64,000 nucleotides of DNA from CAVQCJ01 sp963711005. Its GTDB lineage: Bacteria > Actinomycetota > Actinomycetes > Prado026. Below, in pieces: positions 53,854 to 61,213 of the stretch (position 1 is the stretch's first letter; every line of letters begins with the position of its first letter). The translations under genes and the position numbers were made by a program. The notes under the pieces are model-generated. The model did not search any database and had not been told where the DNA came from. It worked only from the letters and a program-made list of their open reading frames with translations. The stretch is taken from contig CAVQCJ010000004.1 of the NCBI GenBank assembly GCA_963711005.1, positions 62,001 to 126,000 of the forward strand, read 5' to 3'.

Positions 53854-55032
53854 GTGCCACTGCCGCCGCTGGTCGAGCCAGCCGAGGCTCTGACCGTCGA
53901 CGAGGTCCGCCGCTACAGCCGTCACCTGATCATCCCCGACGTCGGGATGGCCGGGCAGAAGCGGCTCAAGAACGCCCGCGTGCTCTGCGTCGGCGCCGGA
54001 GGGCTCGGGTCGCCGGCGCTGATGTACCTCGCCGCCGCCGGCGTCGGCACTCTCGGGATCGTCGAGTTCGACACGGTGGACGAGTCGAACCTGCAGCGCC
54101 AGATCATCCACGGGCAGAGCGACATCGGCCGCTCCAAGGCCGAGAGCGCGCGCGACGCCGTGCAGGAGATCAACCCCTACACCGAGGTCGTCCTGCACGA
54201 GCTCCGGCTGGACTCCACCAACGTGATGGAGATCTTCGGCCAGTACGACCTCATCGTCGACGGCACCGACAACTTCGCCACCCGATACCTGGTGAACGAC
54301 GCGTGCGTGCTGCTCGGCAAGCCGTACGTCTGGGGCTCGATCTACCGCTTCGACGGCCAGGCGTCGGTGTTCTGGTCCGAGTACGGCCCGTGCTACCGCT
54401 GCCTGTACCCCGAGCCGCCGCCGCCGGGCATGGTGCCGTCCTGCGCCGAGGGCGGCGTGCTGGGCGTGCTGTGCGCGTCCGTCGGGTCGATCCAGGTGAC
54501 CGAGGCGATCAAGCTGCTGACCGGCATCGGCGAGCCGCTGGTCGGCCGGCTGATGATCTACGACGCCCTGGAGATGACGTACCGCACGGTCAAGGTCCGC
54601 AAGGACCCCGAGTGCGCCGTCTGCGGCAAGAACCCGACGGTCACCGAGCTCATCGACTACGAGGCGTTCTGCGGCACGATCTCGCAGGAGGCCGCGGACG
54701 CCGCGCGCGACGCGACCATCTCGGTGCGCGACCTCAAGGCGATGTTCGACGACGGACAGGACTTCCTGCTCGTGGACGTCCGGGAGCCGAACGAGTACGA
54801 GATCGTCTCGATCGACGGCTCGGTGCTGATCCCGAAGAACGAGTTCCTCAACGGCTCGGCGCTGGAACAGATGCCGCAGGACCGCCAGATCGTGGTCAGC
54901 TGCAAGACGGGCATGCGTTCGGCCGAGGTGCTCGCGGTGCTCAAGGGCGCCGGGTTCGCCAACTCCGTGCACGTCGGCGGCGGGATCTCGGCCTGGGTCA
55001 GCCAGATCGAGCCGGACAAGCCCTCGTACTGA
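53854..55032 (+). CDS. moeZ: MoeZ-type adenylyltransferase/sulfurtransferase
   Basis: The 392-residue protein (GTG at 53854, GAGGAG in front) has a ThiF/MoeB adenylation domain (YSRHLIIPDVGMAGQKRLKN, GAGGLGSPALMYLAAAG, RQIIHG, CYRCLYPEPP and CAVC as zinc knuckles) and a C-terminal rhodanese domain with active-site Cys350 in VVSCKTGMRSAEV. It activates the C-terminal Gly of small sulfur-carrier proteins and adds sulfur, for molybdopterin and cysteine or thiamine-related pathways. The counterpart in M. tuberculosis is Rv3206c. Confidence 0.93.
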   Translation: MPLPPLVEPAEALTVDEVRRYSRHLIIPDVGMAGQKRLKNARVLCVGAGGLGSPALMYLAAAGVGTLGIVEFDTVDESNLQRQIIHGQSDIGRSKAESARDAVQEINPYTEVVLHELRLDSTNVMEIFGQYDLIVDGTDNFATRYLVNDACVLLGKPYVWGSIYRFDGQASVFWSEYGPCYRCLYPEPPPPGMVPSCAEGGVLGVLCASVGSIQVTEAIKLLTGIGEPLVGRLMIYDALEMTYRTVKVRKDPECAVCGKNPTVTELIDYEAFCGTISQEAADAARDATISVRDLKAMFDDGQDFLLVDVREPNEYEIVSIDGSVLIPKNEFLNGSALEQMPQDRQIVVSCKTGMRSAEVLAVLKGAGFANSVHVGGGISAWVSQIEPDKPSY

Positions 55033-55053
55033 CGCCGGCGCGTGGCCGACCGG

Positions 55054-57477
55054 TCACAGCGATCCGACCTTCTGCAGCCAGGTCAGCGACACCCATCCGA
55101 TCGGGATGGGGATCCAGAACGTCGCGATCCGGTACAGCAGCACCGAGGACACCGCGACCCCGGCCGGAAGGCCGGCGGCGGTGAGCCCGGAGGCCATGGC
55201 GAGCTCGATTCCGCCCAGGCCACCCGGCGTCGGCACCGCGGCGCCCACCACGGACCCGGCGAGGTACACGACCGCGACGGCGGCGAAGCTCAGCGAGTAG
55301 CCGAACGCCTGCATCGACGCGTCCAGCGCCATGATGTAGGCCAGGTTGAGCAGCACCGCCCCGCCCAGGCCCAGAGCCAGCTTCTTCGGCCGCTGGAACA
55401 CCGCGACCAGCTGCGGCACGACGCGCCGTACCAGCGGCCGGACGCGGGCCTGCAGCAGCCGGCGCCCGATCGGCAGCGACAGCCCGACGAGCGCGATGAT
55501 GATGACGACCAGCACGGCGATCACCGCGCCGAGCGGCGGCGTGAACGAATGCTCCGCGCCGGTCCCGGCCAGCACGCCGAACAGCACGATCAGCACGATG
55601 TGCCCGACGAACATGATGAGCTGCACGAGCCCGACGCTGCTCACGGCGACGGCCGGGTCCACACCGGAGCGCTCCAGGAAACGCACGTTGAGCGCGACCG
55701 TCCCGACCGCGGTCGGCGCCAGCAGCCCCGAGAACCCCACGGCGTACTGCGTGAGGGTGGCCCGCCACAGGTTGATCCGCGCGGTGACGAAGCCGGCGCA
55801 GGTCATGCCGGCCGCCAGGTATGTCAGGCAGGAGCAGACGAACGCGACGCCGGCCCACTTCCAGTCCAGGTGCGCGAGGCTGCCGAAGTTCACCTGGGTG
55901 AACTGGGTGGCGATCACGTAGGCCGCGACCGAACCGCCGATGATCGCCACGACGGTCCGCCCGGACAGCCGCTCGAGCTTGATCTCCTCGACGTCGGGGT
56001 CGGCCGGGGTCACCTCGATGATGTGCGTGCGCAGGTCGTGCAGCAGGCCCTTGCGCTGCTTGAGCTGGCGGCGGGTGTCGCGGGACAGCGCGATCCGCTG
56101 CAGGAGCGGCAACGAGTCCACGATCGGGTTCGGCCCCAGGACCTCGACGGCCGTGTGCACCGCGCGCTCGGGGTCGGTGGCCAGCGCCAGCGTCACCAAC
56201 AGCTGGACGGTGTCCAGGCGCATGGCCAGGTCCGAGGCCGCGATCTCGCCGGCGCCCAGGTCGAGCAGCGCGGCCTTGCCGTCCGGGGTCATCAGCAGGT
56301 TCGGTGCGGTCAGCGCACGGTGCACGACCTTGCGGTTCTGCAGCTGCGCGAGCTCGTGCCAGAACCCGCGCAGCTGGTCGTCGTCGAGCTCCTCGCCGTG
56401 CGCGACAGCCTCGGCGAGGCTGTGCCCCGGCAGGTGGCTCAACGCGATCAGCGCGGCGTACGGGCCGACCTCGGTGACCGCGAGCAGCTGCGGCACGTTG
56501 GCGCCGCTCTCGCGCGCAGCGAGCACCATCAGCGCCGTGTGGTCGACCGCGGAGCGAACGGTCAGGAACGTCCGACGGGTGGCCGGCCCGCGCACCCGCA
56601 GCCGGCGCCACAGCCGGTACGCCAGCGCCGACCCGTACGTGTCGCGGTCGAGCACCTCCACCCGGACCAGCTCGCCGGACCCGGCGTGGCCCAGCTCGCC
56701 GAGATAGCGCCGCGGCTCGATCGAGGTCTCGACGATGCGTTCGAGGTGCACGACCGGGGTGTTCGCGGCGATCAGCGCGTCCGCGACCTCGGCGCCGGAC
56801 GGCCGGGTGCTGGCGGCGCCGAGCGCGTAGCGCACCGCCAGCCCGATCGACCAGCCCAGCAGCAGTGACACGATCGTCGAAAGCGCGGTCACGTGCCCGG
56901 ACAGGAACCCGAACAGGGAGACCGCACCGATGGACAGCACGGCGGCCGGGCGCCAGAACCGCCGGCCGGACAGGCCGGCCAGCGTGAGGAACGCGACGAT
57001 CGCGGCGAGCAGCCCCTGGATCGGCTGGGTCCGCTCGCCGTCCACCACCTTGGTCAGCGCCTCGAGGACGTGGCCCGGCGGGTGGTGCACGAGCCACCAG
57101 TTGAGCGCCCAGGCCACGCCGATGGCCACGGTCGCGGCGATGAGCGCGTCCAGCAGCTGCCAGGGCCGGCGCCGGATGATCAGGTCGATGCCAAGGCCGA
57201 CGGGCACGGCGAGCAGGCCGAATCCGGCGGCCCAGGTCCCGAGCAGCAGGATCACCTTGGTGAATCCCTGGATCGAGTCGAACGAGCGGGTCAGGTCCTG
57301 CTCGAGCCCGGTCGAGGTGCTCACCGCGACGCTGCCGATCGCGATCGGGACGGCCAGCAGCAGCAGGCTGCCGGCCAGGCGGGCCAGGTCCGACGGCCGC
57401 CGGGCCCGCAGCGCGAGGCGGGGCTCGGTGACGACGACGCCGCGCTGGCTGGTCGTCTCGTGGTTGTCCGCGCTCAC
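55054..57477 (-). CDS. Large membrane protein: kinase-like domain with LPG-synthase/UPF0104 flippase-type transmembrane region
   Basis: The 807-residue protein (GTG start at 57477) has an N-terminal part with about six to seven membrane segments, a soluble central part of about 250 residues with a kinase-like catalytic loop (VVHRALTAPNLLMTPDGKAALLDLGAGE, equivalent to HRD and DFG but changed), and a C-terminal part of about seven segments with the UPF0104/LPG_synthase_TM pattern (VGFSGLLAPTAVGTVALNVR, GLGGIELAMASGLTAAGLPA). The last part is found in lipid flippases. The kinase-like part may be a pseudokinase. It converges on moeZ. Confidence 0.8.
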   Translation of the reverse strand: MSADNHETTSQRGVVVTEPRLALRARRPSDLARLAGSLLLLAVPIAIGSVAVSTSTGLEQDLTRSFDSIQGFTKVILLLGTWAAGFGLLAVPVGLGIDLIIRRRPWQLLDALIAATVAIGVAWALNWWLVHHPPGHVLEALTKVVDGERTQPIQGLLAAIVAFLTLAGLSGRRFWRPAAVLSIGAVSLFGFLSGHVTALSTIVSLLLGWSIGLAVRYALGAASTRPSGAEVADALIAANTPVVHLERIVETSIEPRRYLGELGHAGSGELVRVEVLDRDTYGSALAYRLWRRLRVRGPATRRTFLTVRSAVDHTALMVLAARESGANVPQLLAVTEVGPYAALIALSHLPGHSLAEAVAHGEELDDDQLRGFWHELAQLQNRKVVHRALTAPNLLMTPDGKAALLDLGAGEIAASDLAMRLDTVQLLVTLALATDPERAVHTAVEVLGPNPIVDSLPLLQRIALSRDTRRQLKQRKGLLHDLRTHIIEVTPADPDVEEIKLERLSGRTVVAIIGGSVAAYVIATQFTQVNFGSLAHLDWKWAGVAFVCSCLTYLAAGMTCAGFVTARINLWRATLTQYAVGFSGLLAPTAVGTVALNVRFLERSGVDPAVAVSSVGLVQLIMFVGHIVLIVLFGVLAGTGAEHSFTPPLGAVIAVLVVIIIALVGLSLPIGRRLLQARVRPLVRRVVPQLVAVFQRPKKLALGLGGAVLLNLAYIMALDASMQAFGYSLSFAAVAVVYLAGSVVGAAVPTPGGLGGIELAMASGLTAAGLPAGVAVSSVLLYRIATFWIPIPIGWVSLTWLQKVGSL

Positions 57478-57526
57478 GGGGGCGATCTTCGCACCCGTGC
57501 TGCGGGGCGGCTGGGAGGATGCGGGC

Positions 57527-57841
57527 GTGCATCCCGGTGACCCGGACCCCTACGCCGAGCTGGTCCTGGACCTGGTCGCGCGCATCCCGCCGGGCCGGGT
57601 GCTCGCGTACGGCGACGTCGCGGAGCTGCTGGCAGCCGGCCGGGGGCCGCGCCAGGTGGGCCGGGTGATGTCCCGCTGGGGCGGCGGGGTGCCCTGGTGG
57701 CGGGTGGTCCGGGCCAGCGGCGAGCCGGCCAGCGGGCACGAGCGGGAGGCGCTGCGGCGACTGCGCGCCGAGGGCGCGGCGCTGCGCTCCGACGGAGCCC
57801 GGGTGGACATGGCGCGCGCCCGCTGGCGGCCCGGTCGCTAG
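57527..57841 (+). CDS. Alkyltransferase-like DNA-repair protein (ATL)
   Basis: The 104-residue protein has the MGMT C-terminal DNA-binding domain (VLDLVARIPPGRVLAYGDVA, GRGPRQVGRVMSRWGGG) but the alkyl-acceptor motif PCHRV is replaced by PWWRV. This is the hallmark of ATL proteins, which bind O6-alkylguanine without repairing it and hand the lesion to nucleotide excision repair. It lies just before adnA; the M. tuberculosis equivalent (Rv3204) has the same position. Confidence 0.9.
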   Translation: MHPGDPDPYAELVLDLVARIPPGRVLAYGDVAELLAAGRGPRQVGRVMSRWGGGVPWWRVVRASGEPASGHEREALRRLRAEGAALRSDGARVDMARARWRPGR

Positions 57842-57916
57842 CCGCGAGGCGTCCCGGACGCCACTGAGTCCGCGCATGCCCGCAGATGTCCGCGGATGTC
57901 CGCGGTAGGTGGTGGG

Positions 57917-60900
57917 ATGACCGGCGTGAGCGAGCCCGCAGTCCCGTACCGCCTCGTGCCCGCCGTGCCGCGCACGGTCGCGGCGCCGGTGCTCGACGAC
58001 TCCCAGCAGGCGGTGGTCGACGCCGTGCGCGAGCCGGGCCACGGGCCGCTGGTGGTGCTGGCCGGTCCCGGGACGGGCAAGACGACGACGCTGGTCGAGT
58101 CGGTGGCGGCGCGGGTGACGGCCGGGACAGACCCGGAGCGCATCCTCGCGCTGACCTTCTCCCGGCGCGCCGCGGCCGAGCTGCGGGACCGCATCGCCAC
58201 CCGGCTCGGCCGCACGGTGGCCAGCCAGGGCGCGTGGACGTTCCATGCGTTCGCGTACGCCCTGTGCACCGACACCCGCGCGCCGCAGGACCAGGGCCGG
58301 CCGCTGGCCCTGCTGTCCGGCCCGGAGCAGGACACGGTCGTCCGCGACCTGCTGGTCGGCGACCTCGAGCTCGACGGGCTGGTGCAGTGGCCGGCGGAGC
58401 TGCAGGTCGCGCTGCGGACGCGTGGCTTCGCCGACGAGGTGCGGGCGCTGATGGCGCGGGCGCGCGCGCTGCGGATGGAGCCCGCCGACCTCGCGCTCGC
58501 CGCCGCCGCGACCGGCCGGCCCGACTGGGCGGGGGCGGCCGCGTTCCTGGCCGAGTACCTCGACGTCATCGACGCGCTCGGGCTGCTCGACTACAGCGAG
58601 CTGGTGCACCGAGCCGTGGGCTACGCCGAGTCCACCGACGGCCGCGAGCTGTTGCGGGCCCGGTACGACCTCGTCGTCGTCGACGAGTACCAGGACACCG
58701 ACCCGGCGCAGGAGGCGTTGCTGGCCGCCATCGCCGGCGACGGGCGGGACCTCGTCGTCGTGGGCGACCCCGACCAGTCCATCTACGCGTTCCGCGGTGC
58801 CGAGGTACGCGGGCTGCTGGAGTTCGCCTCCCGGTTCCGGACGGCCAACGGCGAGCCGGCCGGGGTGCTCAAGCTCGGGGTGTCGCGCCGCGCCGGTGCC
58901 GAGCTGCTGGCGGCGTCGCGGCGGGTGGCCCGCCGGATCCCGGTGGCGGGCGGCTCGCTGGCCCGGCACCTGCGCGAGCACCGAGGTCTGGTCCCCGGTC
59001 CGGGCGTGCCGGCCGGCTCGGTGCAGGTCCGGACGTACGCCTCCGGCGGCGCCCAGCTGGACGCCGTCGCCGACCTGCTGCGGCGCGAGCACCTCGATGC
59101 GGGGACGGGGTGGGCGGACATGGCGGTGCTGGTCCGGTCCGGTCAGCGTTCGGTGCCCTCGGTGCGGCGGGTCCTGGGGGCGGCCGGCGTCCCGGTCGAG
59201 GTCGCCGGCGACGAGCTGCCGCTGGCCCGTGAGGCTGCGGCGGCCCCGCTGCTGCTGGCACTGCGCGCCGCGGTGGACCTGGCGGCGGTCCGGGACCGTC
59301 CGGACGACGCGCCGGCCTGGCGGGAGGCGCTGCCGACCGATGCCGCCCGGACGCTGCTGCTCTCGCCGCTGGGTGGGCTGGACCCGACGGCGCTGCGAGT
59401 GCTCGGGCGCGCGTTGCGGGACGAGGAGCGCCGGGCGTCGGTCGACGCCGAGCACCCGCTGGGACGGCTGCCGCAGCCGAGCGACCGGCTGGTCCGGGAC
59501 GCGTTGCTGTGGCCGTCAGCCCTGGTGACCCTGGGCTCGCCCGGGAGCCGGACCGAACGCGCCGTCCGGCGGGCCGCGAGGCTGGCCCGGCTGCTGCACG
59601 GCGCTGCGGACCTGGTCGCCCGCCCGGCCGGCGCGCACGAGGTCCTGTGGAGCCTCTGGAGCGGTACCGGGTGGCCGTACCGGCTGTCCGGGGCGTCCGC
59701 CGCGGGTGGACCGTCCGGGCGGTCTGCCGACCGCGACCTGGACGTGGTCGTCGCCCTGTTCGACCTGGCCGCGCGGGACGCCGAACGCAGCGAACGGCGC
59801 AGCGCCAGCGCGTTCCTCGAGCAGGTGCAGGCCCAGCAGATCCCGGCGGACACCTTGTCCGAGCGGGCGGTCCCCGGAGACGGGGTGCGGGTCCTCACCG
59901 CGCACCGCAGCAAGGGTCTGGAGTGGCCGGTCGTGGTCGTGGTGGATGTCCAGGAAGACACCTGGCCCGACCTCGGCCATCGCGGTTCGCTGCTGCAGCC
60001 CGAGCGGCTCGGGTCGAGCGGGCCGGCTGAGCCCCCGACGCTGGCCGAGCGGATGGCGGACGAGCGCCGGCTGTTCTACGTGGCGATCACCCGGGCCCGG
60101 CGGCTGCTCGTGGTGACCGCTGTCGACTCGCCCGAGGACGACGGGGTGCGGCCGTCGCGGTTCATGGCCGAGCTGGGGGTTCCGGTGGTCGAGGTCCGGG
60201 ACCGGCCCGAGCGGCCGCTCACCCTGACCGGCCTGGTCGCCGAGCTGCGGGCGGTCGCGTCCGACCCGGAGGCCGCCGAGACTCTGCGCCTGGCCGCGGC
60301 CGAGCGGCTCGCCGCGCTCGCCGTCGAGCGCGAGGGGGAGGTGCCGCTGGTGCCGGTCGCTGCCCCGGCCACCTGGTGGGGCCTGGACGACCCCAGCGAC
60401 CCGGGCATCCCGCTGTACCCCGAGTCGCTGCCGGTGCGCCTGTCCGGGTCGTCGCTCGCCCGGCTCGACGACTGCCCGCTGCGCTGGTTCCTCGAGCACG
60501 AGGTGCACGCGGAGGGGCCGCGGTCGACCGCGCTCGGGTTCGGCTCGGTGGTGCACGCGCTGGCGCACGACGTCGGGCGCGGTGAGACCCCCGCGGACCT
60601 GGAGCACCTGGTCGCGCTGGTGGACTCGGTCTGGAACCAGCTGGCCTTCGAGGCGCCGTGGCGCTCGCAGCTCGAGCGGGCCAACGCGCGCGACGCGCTC
60701 GCGCGTTTCCTCGCGTGGCACCGCAGCGCGCGGGGTCGCGAGCTGCTCGGCACCGAGCACTCCTTCGAGGTGGAGATCAGCGTCGGCGGCCGTGCCGTGC
60801 GTCTGCGCGGGTCGATGGACCGGGTGGAGATCGACGACGACGGCGAGGTGCACGTCGTCGACCTGAAGACCAGCAAGACGGCGCCGTCGGGCCGGCAGAT

Positions 60901-61213
60901 CGCCGAGCACGTCCAGCTCGGGTTCTACCAGCTCGCGGTCGGGGCCGGCGCGGTGCCCGGTCACGAGCGGTCGGCCGGAGCCGAGCTCGTCCAGCTCAAG
61001 CACGGCGACCGCGCCGGGCTGCCCAAGGTCCAGCCGCAGGGACCGCTGGAGATCGGCGACAACGGCTTCACCTGGATCGAGGAGGTCGTGCGGCGCGGCG
61101 TCGGACGGATGGTCACCGAGTCGTTCCCGCCGACGCCGAACCAGTACTGCAAGTTCTGCAGCTTCCGCTCGTCCTGCCCGGCGCAGGACGAGGGACGGCA
61201 GGTCGTGACGTGA
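57917..61213 (+). CDS. adnA: AdnA-type helicase-nuclease subunit
   Basis: The 1098-residue protein, from the ATG at 57917, is a UvrD-like helicase (Walker A LAGPGTGKTTTL at about 49-58; VVVDEYQDTDPAQEALL at about 252; AHRSKGLEWPVVVV; FYVAITRARRLLVV) fused to a C-terminal RecB-type nuclease domain with VHVVDLKTSK (Asp982 and Lys984) and an Fe-S-type Cys set (Cys853, Cys1078, Cys1081, Cys1087). With AdnB it forms the actinobacterial ATP-dependent end-resection motor-nuclease for double-strand-break repair. The adnB gene overlaps its stop by four bases. Confidence 0.93.
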   Translation: MTGVSEPAVPYRLVPAVPRTVAAPVLDDSQQAVVDAVREPGHGPLVVLAGPGTGKTTTLVESVAARVTAGTDPERILALTFSRRAAAELRDRIATRLGRTVASQGAWTFHAFAYALCTDTRAPQDQGRPLALLSGPEQDTVVRDLLVGDLELDGLVQWPAELQVALRTRGFADEVRALMARARALRMEPADLALAAAATGRPDWAGAAAFLAEYLDVIDALGLLDYSELVHRAVGYAESTDGRELLRARYDLVVVDEYQDTDPAQEALLAAIAGDGRDLVVVGDPDQSIYAFRGAEVRGLLEFASRFRTANGEPAGVLKLGVSRRAGAELLAASRRVARRIPVAGGSLARHLREHRGLVPGPGVPAGSVQVRTYASGGAQLDAVADLLRREHLDAGTGWADMAVLVRSGQRSVPSVRRVLGAAGVPVEVAGDELPLAREAAAAPLLLALRAAVDLAAVRDRPDDAPAWREALPTDAARTLLLSPLGGLDPTALRVLGRALRDEERRASVDAEHPLGRLPQPSDRLVRDALLWPSALVTLGSPGSRTERAVRRAARLARLLHGAADLVARPAGAHEVLWSLWSGTGWPYRLSGASAAGGPSGRSADRDLDVVVALFDLAARDAERSERRSASAFLEQVQAQQIPADTLSERAVPGDGVRVLTAHRSKGLEWPVVVVVDVQEDTWPDLGHRGSLLQPERLGSSGPAEPPTLAERMADERRLFYVAITRARRLLVVTAVDSPEDDGVRPSRFMAELGVPVVEVRDRPERPLTLTGLVAELRAVASDPEAAETLRLAAAERLAALAVEREGEVPLVPVAAPATWWGLDDPSDPGIPLYPESLPVRLSGSSLARLDDCPLRWFLEHEVHAEGPRSTALGFGSVVHALAHDVGRGETPADLEHLVALVDSVWNQLAFEAPWRSQLERANARDALARFLAWHRSARGRELLGTEHSFEVEISVGGRAVRLRGSMDRVEIDDDGEVHVVDLKTSKTAPSGRQIAEHVQLGFYQLAVGAGAVPGHERSAGAELVQLKHGDRAGLPKVQPQGPLEIGDNGFTWIEEVVRRGVGRMVTESFPPTPNQYCKFCSFRSSCPAQDEGRQVVT

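Noticed and set aside
54998..59455. A 1485-codon open frame on the minus strand
   Set aside because: It overlaps moeZ, the flippase-type gene, ATL and adnA in another frame and reads as Arg/Gly/Pro/Gln-rich sequence without motifs; such long antisense frames are a by-product of very high third-position GC.
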